DNA of 46,374 bases from CALCCV01 sp964388665 (GCA_964388665.1 CAYMBJ010000028.1:1-46374); one strand, 5' to 3'. Positions 7,570 to 16,304 are shown, counted from the first letter of the stretch. Numbers and translations are program-made. Notes: generated from the sequence alone by a model not told the origin.

Positions 7570-8630
7570 GATGGGCCAATCCTGAAAATTTCTACTTTAT
7601 AGGAGCCATCGGCATTGTATTTTTCCTTTCGTGGTTGTGGCTGAAACTAAAAGCAAGAAAAACAAAAGTGGTTTTTGATGCTCGCCTTTTGCCGCTCCTG
7701 ACTCAGTCTCACTCGCCGCAACGAGCACTTTGGAAAAATATTTTGCAGGTGACCACTGTGATTTTATTGGCGCTGGCAATGGCACGGCCGCAATCAGGAA
7801 AGTCGGCAACCACGATTCGCAGTGAGGGTGTGGAAGTGATGCTTCTGATCGATGTGTCCAACTCGATGATGGCTGAAGACATCAAGCCCAATCGTTTGGA
7901 GCAGGCCAAGATCGAGATGAGTCGCCTGATCGATCTTATGCCAGGAAATCGTGTTGGGGTGATTGCTTTTGCAGGAAGCGCGACTTTGGTGTCACCCATC
8001 ACCAATGATCCGGGGTCCATCAAGATGTTCTTGGAATCTCTCACGACTGGCGCGGTGAGCAATCAAGGTACGAGTTTCCAGACCGCTTTGAGCTACGCCA
8101 AAGAGGCCTTTGAGCGGGGCGGGGTGACTTCCGATGCCTCCCAGCGCGTGACCCGAGTGGTGATCATGGCAAGCGATGGCGAAGACCAAGAGACCGGTGC
8201 TGTCGATATGGTCAAAGAAATGATCAAAGCGGGCATTCGGCTCTTTACGATTGCCTATGGCACAGAAAAGGGCGGGCAGATCCCCGTGCGAGATCAAATG
8301 GGGTTTTTACGCGATTACAAGAAAAACGAAGAGACAGGCCAGCCCGTGATCACATCGGTAAAAGGCGTCGCTCTCAAAGAGCTGGCTAAGGTGGGGCAGG
8401 GCGAGTTTTATTTTTCTACTTTTGGCGGTGATCATTTGAAAAAGATCATAGAAAGAGTGGAAACTCTTGAAAAAACCCGATTTGATTCTGAATCCACAAT
8501 GGAGTACGCCGAGAACTTTCAGTATTTTGCTTTAGCAGCACTGTTGATGTTGCTGATTGAGATCTTTTTGGGCGAGCGCCGCAATGAATTTCGCATTTGG
8601 AGGGGGAGATTTGAACCTTCGAATCAGTAG
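7566..8630 (+). CDS. batB: BatB: membrane-anchored VWA protein
   Basis: The 354-residue paralogue of BatA starts at ATG 7566, overlapping the batA stop by 4 nt. Membrane helices lie at about 10-27, 60-72 and near the C-terminus (about 323-340). The VWA MIDAS residues are Asp96, Ser98 and Ser100 (DVSNS), Thr168 (NQGTS) and Asp203 (ASDGED). ARPQSGK after the second helix parallels BatA ARPREG. The 20-nt overlap with batC suggests coupled translation. Confidence 0.92.
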   Translation: MRWANPENFYFIGAIGIVFFLSWLWLKLKARKTKVVFDARLLPLLTQSHSPQRALWKNILQVTTVILLALAMARPQSGKSATTIRSEGVEVMLLIDVSNSMMAEDIKPNRLEQAKIEMSRLIDLMPGNRVGVIAFAGSATLVSPITNDPGSIKMFLESLTTGAVSNQGTSFQTALSYAKEAFERGGVTSDASQRVTRVVIMASDGEDQETGAVDMVKEMIKAGIRLFTIAYGTEKGGQIPVRDQMGFLRDYKKNEETGQPVITSVKGVALKELAKVGQGEFYFSTFGGDHLKKIIERVETLEKTRFDSESTMEYAENFQYFALAALLMLLIEIFLGERRNEFRIWRGRFEPSNQ

Positions 8631-9339
8631 CCGTATTTTGTTTATTTTTATATTGGCGTCTATGCCTCTGCTTAGCGGTTGCGGTTCGATTCGCGACAGC
8701 ATCTATGGCTTTTATCATAACTACGAAGGAATCAAGGACTTAAAGGATCAAGAAACTACGGCGGCTGAGCAGGAGTTCCAGCACAGTTTGCGCTATATGC
8801 CTCAAAGTGCCTTACCGCAGATCAATCTTGGGTTGACCTATTTGATGCAAAAGAATCCAGAAAAAGCCGCACGTGCCTTTCGCACGGGTGATCTGCAGAG
8901 TCAGTCACTCGAAGAGCAGTTCATTGCCCGTTTTAATGAAGGCGAAGCGCTGGGGCGAACTAAAAAAATTGATGAAGCCTTAGCGGCCTATCAGCGCGCA
9001 CTGGCTATCAAGCCTGACTCGAAAGAGACGAAAACCAATATAGAATTGCTATTTTCCAAACAAGGTCAGGGACAAGGGCAGGGAAAGGGCGATCAAAATC
9101 AAGATTCCGATCAAAATCAAGATGAAAATCCTGACGGCAAGCAAGGCAAAAAAAATGAAAATGAACCCAAGAAGTTTAAAGAGTCACAAAAATACAAGCC
9201 CCGTGACTTTCAAGGAAAAGAATTGCGTGAGGGTGATGTAAAGAAAATATTAGATGAGCTCAAGCGTCAGGAGAATCGTATTCGCGGTGAGTATCAAAAG
9301 AAAGACGCAAAGGAATCTGCGACCGGCAAAGATTGGTAG
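8611..9339 (+). CDS. batC: BatC: TPR lipoprotein
   Basis: I place the start at TTG 8611 because GGAGGGGG (8599-8606) lies directly before it and because this start gives a clean lipoprotein signal: MNLRISSRILFIFILASMPL followed by the lipobox LSGC (Cys24). The mature protein has tetratricopeptide repeats over about residues 45-145 (ALPQINLGLTYLMQKN, DEALAAYQRALAIKPDS). A low-complexity Gln/Asp/Asn-rich linker follows (about 150-190) and then a charged C-terminus. BatC homologues are TPR adaptors of the Bat complex. Upstream ATGs at 8557 and 8584 would place the signal sequence internally and are less likely. Total length is 242 residues. Confidence 0.85.
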   Translation: MNLRISSRILFIFILASMPLLSGCGSIRDSIYGFYHNYEGIKDLKDQETTAAEQEFQHSLRYMPQSALPQINLGLTYLMQKNPEKAARAFRTGDLQSQSLEEQFIARFNEGEALGRTKKIDEALAAYQRALAIKPDSKETKTNIELLFSKQGQGQGQGKGDQNQDSDQNQDENPDGKQGKKNENEPKKFKESQKYKPRDFQGKELREGDVKKILDELKRQENRIRGEYQKKDAKESATGKDW

Positions 9340-9356
9340 CCGGGTGAGGAGTTAGC

Positions 9357-11375
9357 TTGAATTTTAATTGGCAATGGATTGTGCGGTGTTTGGTGAGTGC
9401 ACTCATTAGCGGCTTTGGTGCGACGGCCTTGGCTGCCGCTGTGGGCGCTGAGTTCTCTCCTTCAGAGGTGCGTCCAGGTGAGCATGTGGAGTACGTCATT
9501 ACTGTGACCTCGACGGAGTCGGAAAATGTATCGCCGCCCCAGAGCATTTCGATTTCTGGACTTCGTCAGGTTCGCGGTCCCGACGCGCAAATTTCGCAGC
9601 GAAGCTCTATGCAGATTGGCAACGGGGGCTACGAAGTCAAAAAAGAAGTGATACAGCAATATGTTTATTTGTTTATCGCCGAGAAAAAAGGAAACTACAG
9701 TGCCGGTCCCTTTACGATTGATATTCAGGGTCAAGAGACCAAGGTTCCCGTTGCCACGCTGAAAGTCACGGATCAGCCCACATCCTCTGGTGCTGGCCGC
9801 GGGCGCGGCAGCGGCGTGCAATCCCCCTTTGGTCAGGCCTTTCCTTTTGGCTTTGATCCCACTGAAGACTTGAGTGAGGCGGAGGAGCAGTTGCTCAATC
9901 AGCTGCGCGGCCGTCTTCGTCAGGGGCGCCCGGGATTGCCAGGTGGCCCAGGCGATGAGGACAACAATGCTTTGCGAGGTCGCAAAGGGCCAGCTCCGCA
10001 GTTTCGGACCTTGCCGCAAAATAAAGACGAAGCCTTTTTTATTCAAGTTGAAGTGGATAAGACAGAAGTCTTTGAGGGCGAGCAGGTGACGGTCTCATGG
10101 TATGTCTACACGCGCGGAATCATGGAGACCTTTGATCGCCTCAAATTTCCTGATCTGCGCGGGTTTTGGAAGGAAATTATTGAAGAGGTTCCGGCACTTA
10201 ATTTTTCAGAAGAGATTGTGGACGGAGTTCCCTATCGCAAAGCCCTGATTGCTTCGCATGCCCTGTTTCCGATAAAGCCAGGGTCAGCGACGATCGATTC
10301 TTTTAAAGTGCGCTCTCGAGTGCGTATGCAGAGTCCCTTTGGCTTGGGATTTGGTCGGGCTTTTGAATTCACCAAAGTTTCCAAGCCAGTTCCGATCAAA
10401 GTGCTGCCATTACCAATAGAAGATCGCCCGGCAAATTTTTCGGGAGCGGTGGGAGATTTCGAAATCAATGCTGTGGCCGATGGAACCAATTTCTTTGCCA
10501 ATCAACCCTTTACTTTTAAAGTGCGCTTTGAAGGCAAGGGCAATGCCAAATTGATTGAGCTGCCCTCCATTCAGTGGCCCGACGGCCTGGAGATGTATGA
10601 TGTAAAATCCGAAGCCCGATTTTTTAAAGAGGGCACCTCTTACAAGCAGTTTGAAGTTTTGGTGATCCCCAGTAAGACCGGTGAGTTGATATTGCCTGAA
10701 ATTGAATTTTCGGTCTTCAATCCCGTCACAAAAAAATACATTTCAAAAAAAACGCCTTCGCAAATCATTCAGGTCGTGGAAAACCCTAACGGGAATCAAG
10801 TGCCCTTTGGTTCAGAGACAGCCACAGGCGGCGTGGCTGAAAATGGCAAATCCCCAAAGATCAAAGCTCCCGCACTGCCAGGACCTGAGATCGACACCGC
10901 CCAGTTTGCGTTTATCGAACAAAACTGGTTGATGTTTTTGGCAATCTCCTTTTTTGGATGTCTGGCGGGCTTGGGAATGTACGCTCGCGTTCAATTGGGA
11001 CTGGGATCGCGCAAACGCACACTCAAATTGGTTTTGAATCAAAAGTGGAAAGAAATTCAAAGGGAGTTTGGCAAGAAACACTATCAAGCGATGGCCGCTA
11101 AGGTGATGAGTGCCTATTCCATGGCTGTTGGTGAGCTCAGTCGTCAGAGTCAGGGCATGCCTTTGGATCGACTCATTGAGCTGGCGCCACCAAGTTTGCG
11201 ATCAGAATATGGCGTGCAGATTCGTGACAACTTTGATTACTTTCAGACTCTCTGCTACGCTCCCAAGGAGTCGCTTCAGGAGCTTGAAGGAAAGCAAACG
11301 GTGCAGCAAAATTTAAATGAGGCGCAAAAGTTGATGAAGCTCATGATTGATCGCAGTGAAGAACTCAATGTGTAG
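9357..11375 (+). CDS. batD: BatD: large periplasmic/membrane protein
   Basis: The 672-residue product begins at TTG 9357, with GAGGAG at 9346-9351. It has a signal peptide (about 1-27, cleavage near ALAAA-V), tandem immunoglobulin-like beta domains (FSPSEVRPGEHVEYVITV; VEVDKTEVFEGEQVTVSWYVYTRG), and a TM helix at about 524-545. The cytoplasmic tail is about 125 residues and helical. A Gly/Arg/Pro-rich segment (about residues 142-225) splits the periplasmic part. The pattern 'F.QV.VDK..V..GEQV.V.Y.LYTR' is the BatD/oxygen-tolerance signature. It is the last gene of the operon, and its end overlaps the convergent minus-strand gene by 11 nt. Confidence 0.9.
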   Translation: MNFNWQWIVRCLVSALISGFGATALAAAVGAEFSPSEVRPGEHVEYVITVTSTESENVSPPQSISISGLRQVRGPDAQISQRSSMQIGNGGYEVKKEVIQQYVYLFIAEKKGNYSAGPFTIDIQGQETKVPVATLKVTDQPTSSGAGRGRGSGVQSPFGQAFPFGFDPTEDLSEAEEQLLNQLRGRLRQGRPGLPGGPGDEDNNALRGRKGPAPQFRTLPQNKDEAFFIQVEVDKTEVFEGEQVTVSWYVYTRGIMETFDRLKFPDLRGFWKEIIEEVPALNFSEEIVDGVPYRKALIASHALFPIKPGSATIDSFKVRSRVRMQSPFGLGFGRAFEFTKVSKPVPIKVLPLPIEDRPANFSGAVGDFEINAVADGTNFFANQPFTFKVRFEGKGNAKLIELPSIQWPDGLEMYDVKSEARFFKEGTSYKQFEVLVIPSKTGELILPEIEFSVFNPVTKKYISKKTPSQIIQVVENPNGNQVPFGSETATGGVAENGKSPKIKAPALPGPEIDTAQFAFIEQNWLMFLAISFFGCLAGLGMYARVQLGLGSRKRTLKLVLNQKWKEIQREFGKKHYQAMAAKVMSAYSMAVGELSRQSQGMPLDRLIELAPPSLRSEYGVQIRDNFDYFQTLCYAPKESLQELEGKQTVQQNLNEAQKLMKLMIDRSEELNV

Positions 11376-12078
11376 TGAGCAAAAACCTTATGATGTGCCA
11401 ACGGTTCTGCCACCAAACTGAGGAATTGTACCAGTTGCTTTTTTTATGTTCCTGCGCCAAGTGACTGTTAGCTGCAGCACCCCTGTTTCGATTTTGAAAT
11501 TGACTGGTATTTTTAGCTTTTAATTCTGAGATCCGCAAATTGGCACCCTGAGCTGCGCCGATGAGCTGCGAGCCAAACACCAGCGGGAGGACCTTTTGCT
11601 TTTTGGTTGTAAGCGAGGCGGCAAGTTTCACAAAGGCATCGCGGCCGCCAAGCCATCGTATTGAAAAAGGATCCAGCAGATTGGTTTTCAATTTTTCATT
11701 TATCGCCTCTCGCCAGCGCCTTTGAACGAGGAGCAACTCATTGTCAGGAGAAGTCGCTGGCTCGGACAATGGCAAATGTAGACGTGCTAAGGTGACAAAG
11801 TCGGGACTCTGTTCTTGCAAATGGGCCATCATATTGGCGATCTCTGCCAAAGGAATTGCAAAATGCGCAGCCCATAGCAAAATATACTCGCCACTGGTTT
11901 TCCCTACGATCGTGTTGAGATCAGCCATTGTGTTTGGCCATTCGGAGGCCCATATTACCTCACTGGTGAGTTTAAATTTGCCAAAAAAAGTATCAAGTTG
12001 CTGTTCAAAGGACTCTTGGCTCGAGGCTCTGAAAATAGAGGTTTCAGAGGGAAAAGCGATCACACTCAAATTGTACAT
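11365..12078 (-). CDS. Degenerate GT2-like glycosyltransferase fold protein
   Basis: This is a 237-residue cytoplasmic protein. The start MYNLSVIAFPSE and the later GKTSGEYILLWAAHFAIPLAEI resemble the GT2 pattern 'lSVViPaYNE ... A.GeyilfmDaD...p..ei'. A downstream NEKLKTNLLDPFSIRWLGGRDAF recalls the dolichol-phosphate-mannose-synthase-like 'D...GfraF' region. However, the nucleotide-binding VDDGS and the metal-binding DxD are absent (DAD replaced by AAH), so catalysis is doubtful. ATG 12078 is preferred over the GTG two codons upstream. A TATGAT -10-like box lies just upstream, leaving a very short leader. The 3' end overlaps batD by 11 nt. The fold assignment is tentative. Confidence 0.5.
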   Translation of the reverse strand: MYNLSVIAFPSETSIFRASSQESFEQQLDTFFGKFKLTSEVIWASEWPNTMADLNTIVGKTSGEYILLWAAHFAIPLAEIANMMAHLQEQSPDFVTLARLHLPLSEPATSPDNELLLVQRRWREAINEKLKTNLLDPFSIRWLGGRDAFVKLAASLTTKKQKVLPLVFGSQLIGAAQGANLRISELKAKNTSQFQNRNRGAAANSHLAQEHKKSNWYNSSVWWQNRWHIIRFLLTTH

Positions 12079-12132
12079 GCACACCTTTTATCATAGAGCC
12101 AGTGATGATCCAAGCCTCTCCCTTGACGGAAT

Positions 12133-12146
12133 AGATGTTTACATCT
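12133..12146. promoter_or_regulatory. Palindrome in the divergent intergenic region
   Basis: AGATGT-TT-ACATCT is a perfect 14-bp palindrome between the divergent GT2-like and DUF2799 genes. TTTACA (12138-12143, five of six to the -35 consensus) overlaps its right half, with TAATAG 17 nt further on for plus-strand transcription. It could be an operator. Confidence 0.3.
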
Positions 12147-12230
12147 GCACAGAATTTAATTAATAGAATTGATAGATATTGACTGCTGCCTCATTGAGGG
12201 CCAACCGCGAGCCATAAACGGAGAAAGACA

Positions 12231-13094
12231 ATGAATTTGCGACTATTAAAGAATTTTGCAGTGACTTTGAGAACTTTTCAGCTGGCGAAAATGCAACTGC
12301 GGAAAATGTTGGCGTTACTTTTGCTCTTGAGTGCTTTTGCCTTGAGTTCCTGTGCCAGCTATTTTGTGCGTCAGGAGTGCAAAAAAATCGATTGGTATGA
12401 TTTTGGATACAAGACGGCCATGTCTGGCAATCGCTTGTCAAACAATGCGACGATCAATAAGTGCGAAAAGGCGGAGGCTGAGATTGACCATACGGCGCTT
12501 GATCAGGGCTTTAAAAAAGGAATGAGAAACTATTGCGAGCCTGAGACAACGTATATCACTGGTAAAAGCGGTGAGTTCTTTCAGGAAGCGATGTGTGATG
12601 GTTCCAATCTCAAATTGCTCAAGGCCAAGCACGCAGAAGGCGTGCGCGAGTATTGTAAAAAAAACAATGGGTATTTGGCGGGAGCCAAAGGCAGTCCGTA
12701 CAATCAAATCTGTCCAAAGGATCAAGAAGCAGATTTTATTCCTGAATTCAATCGGGGACGAAAGAAATATTTATCGGAAAGCATTCGTAACAAAGAACAA
12801 GAGTTAAACGGCCTCAATCAGCAGATGTGGAGTTTAGAGAGCCGCAGAAACTCTTTGACCCTGCAACTCGCATCGCTTTCCTCACGGCAAACCATCACTA
12901 AAAATAGGGTGTGGACGGGTTCAGGCTATCGCGAAGAAACGCAGGTGACAGAAGATCCGGCGGTTGTGAGCCAGCGCAACTCCTTGCAAAATCAGATTCA
13001 TGGCGTGGATTCGGAAGTGAACAGCATTCGTTCAAAACAAGCGCAATTGCGAAATGAGATTTCAGAACTTAATAATGAGCTGGCAAAGCTCTAG
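12231..13094 (+). CDS. DUF2799 lipoprotein with C-terminal coiled coil
   Basis: The 287-residue protein has a lipoprotein signal (MLALLLLLSAFALSSC, Cys41 counting from ATG 12231). It contains repeated Trp/Tyr-Gly-Cys units characteristic of DUF2799: KKIDWYDFGYKTAMSG, DQGFKKGMRNYC, HAEGVREYCKKNNGYLAGAKGSPYNQICP, EFNRGRKKY. The C-terminal 100 residues form a coiled coil with heptad-like Leu/Gln/Asn spacing interrupted by a Thr/Arg-rich loop (NRVWTGSGYREETQVTED). GGAG precedes ATG 12231; ATG 12291 would give a shorter signal but has no clear RBS. It is probably anchored in a membrane facing the periplasm. Function unknown. Confidence 0.78.
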   Translation: MNLRLLKNFAVTLRTFQLAKMQLRKMLALLLLLSAFALSSCASYFVRQECKKIDWYDFGYKTAMSGNRLSNNATINKCEKAEAEIDHTALDQGFKKGMRNYCEPETTYITGKSGEFFQEAMCDGSNLKLLKAKHAEGVREYCKKNNGYLAGAKGSPYNQICPKDQEADFIPEFNRGRKKYLSESIRNKEQELNGLNQQMWSLESRRNSLTLQLASLSSRQTITKNRVWTGSGYREETQVTEDPAVVSQRNSLQNQIHGVDSEVNSIRSKQAQLRNEISELNNELAKL

Positions 13095-13099
13095 CTGTT

Positions 13100-14197
13100 G
13101 TGCTGAAAGCTACCGAAGCTCAAAAAAAAACGATTCTCGTTATTCGCTTTTCCAGTTTTGGCGACATTGTCCAGGCCCTGAGTTTGCCATCGGCGATCAA
13201 GCAAAAATGGGAGGGAGCAGAGGTCCATTTTGTTACCAAATATGAATTTGCCTCTCTTGCCGAAGAACACCCACAGATTGCGAAGGTCTGGGCTCTTGGA
13301 AAAAATCGTAAACTTAGAGATCTCTTGGTTTTGATTTTTCAACTCAGAAAGATTTCCTTTACTCATATCTACGATGCGCATAATAATTTACGGACACGAT
13401 TGATTGTGCTGGCTCTCACATGGCCAATTCAGTGGCGCGCTTTGAGTTACAAAACAACTTGGTTGCGCAAACCACAGCACCGCTGGAAGCGGTTTTTACT
13501 GTTTGGCTTTCGTATCAATACCTTTCCTCAGCCATTTGCCAATCAGCGGAGTCTCCTAGAGCCGCTCAAAAAATGGGGCATTTCGACACAGCTGCCACCG
13601 CCACCACAGATTTTCTTTGCGGACTCAGTGCGCGAGAGCATTGTCTCACGTTTGAAAGGATTCAAGGGCCTTGGTGGGCGGCCTCTGCTCGATTTTCCGT
13701 TGGTGGCGCTGGGCCCGTCAGCTTCTGAGGAGCTCAAGCGCTGGCCTTTGGCTCATTGGCAGACCCTGGTCAGTTCGCTCGGGGATACTAAACATGGTCC
13801 AGTGCATTTTCTATTGTTGGGTGGCCCTGCCGACACATTTATCGAAGAGATTCGGCTGGCCGCCTCCGACAGATGTTTTAATTTCTCAGGCGAGCTCAGT
13901 TATATTGAGAGCGCTGCGCTGATTAGCTTCAGCCGCCTGGTGATAGCCAATGACACGGGAATCATGCACATTGGCGAACAGCTGGGCTTACCGACCATTG
14001 CCCTGATGGGACCCGCACCCTTTGGCTTTCCTTCGCGCGATTCAACGGTGATCAAAGAGGTGATGTTGTCCTGCCGCCCCTGCAGCAGTCACGGTCAGGG
14101 ACCTTGTATCAACAAAGAGAAAATACGAAAATGCATGTGGGACATTATGCCACTAGATGTTGTCCTAGCGGCCCGACAATTACTTGAGAACCGTTAG
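13100..14197 (+). CDS. Glycosyltransferase family 9 (ADP-heptose:LPS heptosyltransferase-like)
   Basis: The 365-residue protein begins ILVIRFSSFGDIVQALSLPSAIKQKWEGAEVHFVT, the GT9 N-terminal Rossmann motif. It has the family's C-terminal nucleotide-sugar signature LVIANDTGIMHIGEQLGLPTIALMGP. GT9 enzymes (WaaC, WaaF, WaaQ) transfer heptose to the lipopolysaccharide inner core at the cytoplasmic face of the inner membrane. The GTG start at 13100 lies 5 nt after the DUF2799 stop, suggesting co-transcription. A cluster of cysteines near the end (SCRPCSSHGQGPCINKEKIRKC) resembles the Cys-rich C-terminus seen in some GT9 members. The exact acceptor is not readable. Confidence 0.9.
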   Translation: MLKATEAQKKTILVIRFSSFGDIVQALSLPSAIKQKWEGAEVHFVTKYEFASLAEEHPQIAKVWALGKNRKLRDLLVLIFQLRKISFTHIYDAHNNLRTRLIVLALTWPIQWRALSYKTTWLRKPQHRWKRFLLFGFRINTFPQPFANQRSLLEPLKKWGISTQLPPPPQIFFADSVRESIVSRLKGFKGLGGRPLLDFPLVALGPSASEELKRWPLAHWQTLVSSLGDTKHGPVHFLLLGGPADTFIEEIRLAASDRCFNFSGELSYIESAALISFSRLVIANDTGIMHIGEQLGLPTIALMGPAPFGFPSRDSTVIKEVMLSCRPCSSHGQGPCINKEKIRKCMWDIMPLDVVLAARQLLENR

Positions 14198-14218
14198 TGG
14201 TGCTTTGTCAGGGAAGTT

Positions 14219-15088
14219 TTAGAGGTTCCAGGCCCAGCCTACGCGCAGAGCCATATAGTTGGCTTGAACAGTGGCGGATGCAGGAAAAAGATTGTAGTCA
14301 AATGCAATTGGCAAGAAGCTCTTTCCACCCATAGAGATGTCAGTGCCCAGACTCAAGCTGTAGATTTGATTGGCGCTGATCTGAGATGGGTTGAGGACCG
14401 AACTCGATTTAGAGGCTGCCATCAAAAAGCCCACGCCAAGGCCGGCCCAGATATTGGGGCTTTCAACAAAAATGTATTTGGCGTGACCGTACATCGAAAT
14501 GTAATTGATATTCACATTACAATCATTTGAATCCGTACACTTTGAATTGAGGCCTGTGCCCTTAACAGCGTAAATCTCGTATCCACCAGAAGCTCGCAAT
14601 ACGAAACTGCGAGAGAGTGCATAATCCGTAAATCCCAAAACTCCAAAACCACTGCCAGACATGGCCACATTCTCTTCGCCAACAGTGTCGACTCCAACTT
14701 TTGCAGTCATGTTGTTCATGAGATAAGATCCCAAGACGCCCCAATTGCGAAATCCGCTAGAGGCTGGCGAGTAACTGCTCCCAGCATAAGAAGCTCCAGC
14801 TTCACCGCCACCACCTGCAGCTTTTCCCAATTGAAGTGTGTATCCCGACTGTGCACTGCCCTTACCGACAACAGCAATGGCTTTGCCGCCCTTAACCTGG
14901 ACAATCTTTAGGACCGCCTTCTTTTTTCCTGAGCCATCGAGGGCAAAATACTGATCGCCAGCAGCGGCGGATTCTCCCTCGAGGTCAATCAAAGCCTTCT
15001 TGCCTTTGACAGTGGTGATTTTCATAGCTAAGGCAAACTGGGCACTTAGCAGACTTCCGATGATGAGAATCAAATGTTGCTTTTTCAT
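14219..15088 (-). CDS. Outer-membrane beta-barrel protein
   Basis: This 289-residue exported protein has a signal peptide of about 21 residues (MKKQHLILIIGSLLSAQFALA-M). A small SH3-like N-terminal region follows (KITTVKGKKALIDLEGESAAAGDQY). A Gly/Ser/Ala-rich linker (GGGGEAGASYAGSSYSPAS, about 94-112) leads to a C-terminal barrel of alternating hydrophobic strands (FGVLGFTDYALSRSFVLRASGGYEIYAV, YISMYGHAKYIFVESPNIWAGLGVGFLMAAS). It ends in aromatic residues (MALRVGWAWNL), typical of BAM-inserted barrels. The barrel looks like an OmpW/OmpA-type eight-stranded structure with an N-terminal periplasmic domain. No specific substrate can be assigned. Confidence 0.7.
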   Translation of the reverse strand: MKKQHLILIIGSLLSAQFALAMKITTVKGKKALIDLEGESAAAGDQYFALDGSGKKKAVLKIVQVKGGKAIAVVGKGSAQSGYTLQLGKAAGGGGEAGASYAGSSYSPASSGFRNWGVLGSYLMNNMTAKVGVDTVGEENVAMSGSGFGVLGFTDYALSRSFVLRASGGYEIYAVKGTGLNSKCTDSNDCNVNINYISMYGHAKYIFVESPNIWAGLGVGFLMAASKSSSVLNPSQISANQIYSLSLGTDISMGGKSFLPIAFDYNLFPASATVQANYMALRVGWAWNL

Positions 15089-15137
15089 TTATAAATATTC
15101 TCCCAGACAATTTTACAAGCGACAATCTTCAGAACAA

Positions 15138-15152
15138 AAATACTTTGTATTT
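15138..15152 (-). terminator. AT-rich hairpin at the lipoprotein stop codon
   Basis: AAATAC-TTT-GTATTT (plus sense) spans the stop codon of the lipoprotein gene and is followed on the minus strand by TTGTTC. The stem has only one G-C pair, so it is at best a weak terminator before the OMP gene 62 nt downstream. Confidence 0.25.
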
Positions 15153-15528
15153 ACTCGACCATAGTTGGGGGTCTATATGGATCTTGGAACAGGGTTCGGC
15201 GGTCGAAGCTCGCTAAAAATTTTTGAAGTTCATCTTCGTTGGCAAAATCAATTGTAAAACAATTCGCATTTTGTTGAATGAGAATGTGCGAAGCTTCAAG
15301 TTTATCCTGCCAGACTTGGTAGTCACTGTCAGAATAAATCAGGGCGACAATATTATAATCAATCTCAGGGCAACGCTCGGGTTCCAAAGAGTAGAGGGTC
15401 GCGGCAAGAACTGCACGACTGCCGGCTTCATTTTCAAAATTTTTTCGCCCCTGATTGCGATACACGGTGCATGAACTCAGAACCAGAGAAACAGCAATGA
15501 AATGCAAGAAAATAATTGAGAATCTCAT
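15151..15528 (-). CDS. Small lipoprotein of unknown function
   Basis: This 125-residue protein starts at ATG 15528 with AGGGAGG a few bases upstream. Its signal, MRFSIIFLHFIAVSLVLSSC, carries a good lipobox (LSSC). The mature part contains two cysteines (ERCPEIDY, NANCFTIDF) that may form a disulfide and ends in a Pro-rich tail (FQDPYRPPTMVE). I do not recognise the family. It is upstream of the OMP gene on the same strand with a 62-nt gap, so the two may be co-expressed. Confidence 0.72.
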   Translation of the reverse strand: MRFSIIFLHFIAVSLVLSSCTVYRNQGRKNFENEAGSRAVLAATLYSLEPERCPEIDYNIVALIYSDSDYQVWQDKLEASHILIQQNANCFTIDFANEDELQKFLASFDRRTLFQDPYRPPTMVE

Positions 15529-15583
15529 AGACCTCCCTTTGGAATGTGTCTTTCTGAGCTGTCGCAATTAGCGTCGCATTGTT

Positions 15584-15610
15584 TTGATAAGTTCTCAAAC
15601 TGATTATCAA
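15584..15610. promoter_or_regulatory. Inverted repeat between divergent genes
   Basis: TTGATAA (15584-15590) and TTATCAA (15604-15610) form a perfect 7-bp inverted repeat with a 13-nt centre. It sits between the lipoprotein gene (minus) and the helical-repeat gene (plus). Each arm includes TTGATA, a five-of-six -35 match pointing inwards, so the element could combine operator and promoter function. Confidence 0.33.
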
Positions 15611-15662
15611 TGTTTTTGCTCGACCTGCCGATGTTCTTACTTCGATGACGAGGAGGTGGTGA

Positions 15663-16304
15663 GTGAATGATTCCGGCAGAATTATTATGGGAAAACTCTA
15701 TGACCTATATGATGAGGGGCGATATCGTGATGTCATTGCCGCGGCCCAATCCTTGTCGTGGACAGATTTGCCTGATTGCGCATTAAAGGCCAACTATTTA
15801 GTGGGATCAGCCCAGTTTCAAGTAAAATTGTATGCGGAATCTCATCGCAGTTTTGTCCAACTTTGTCATTTTGACCAAAAGATGAATTATAGATTTTACC
15901 TTGCTCGGAGCTTTTTGCCTCTGAAAAAACTCACTGACGCTGAGCTGGAATTTAATTTTTCGCTGAACGAAGTGCAGGCGTCAGCGGATCCAACCTGCAA
16001 AATGAATAAGTTTCAGGGCTATTTCATTTATACGCAGGCACTGCTGGATTTTGGTTTTCAGGAGGAGGCAGTGCAAAAATTCTTAGATCTCGACAGACTC
16101 TACCAGTCCATGAGTGCTCGACATGAGTCGGAATTATTTTATGCTAGCATTCCTAGCTTTCAAGAGTTCTTTGGCCTTGGTGATCGGGTATTTATAAGAG
16201 CGGATCGGGCTCAAGAGCGCAAAGTGTGGAAGAGGCAATGGCAAGAGCAGTTGGGCCAGGAGGCACCAATGCCTGAGCTATTGAGCATTAAATCGGGGGG
16301 GTGA
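15663..16304 (+). CDS. TPR-like helical-repeat protein, hypothetical
   Basis: The 213-residue cytoplasmic protein starts with GTG 15663, set by a near-perfect AGGAGG at 15651-15656 (6-nt spacing). It consists of helix pairs with TPR-like spacing (LYDEGRYRDVIAAAQSL, ALKANYLVGSAQFQVKLYAESHRSFVQL, YRFYLARSFLPLKKLTDAELEFNFSL). No catalytic motif is seen. Its last 27 nt overlap the convergent gspN gene. It may be a co-regulated scaffold, but I cannot link it to type II secretion beyond position. Confidence 0.7.
   Translation: MNDSGRIIMGKLYDLYDEGRYRDVIAAAQSLSWTDLPDCALKANYLVGSAQFQVKLYAESHRSFVQLCHFDQKMNYRFYLARSFLPLKKLTDAELEFNFSLNEVQASADPTCKMNKFQGYFIYTQALLDFGFQEEAVQKFLDLDRLYQSMSARHESELFYASIPSFQEFFGLGDRVFIRADRAQERKVWKRQWQEQLGQEAPMPELLSIKSGG

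Noticed and set aside
9462..10046. Long minus-strand reading frame (194 aa) inside batD
   Set aside because: It is antisense to a well-supported gene, has no Shine-Dalgarno, and its composition follows the complementary codons of batD.
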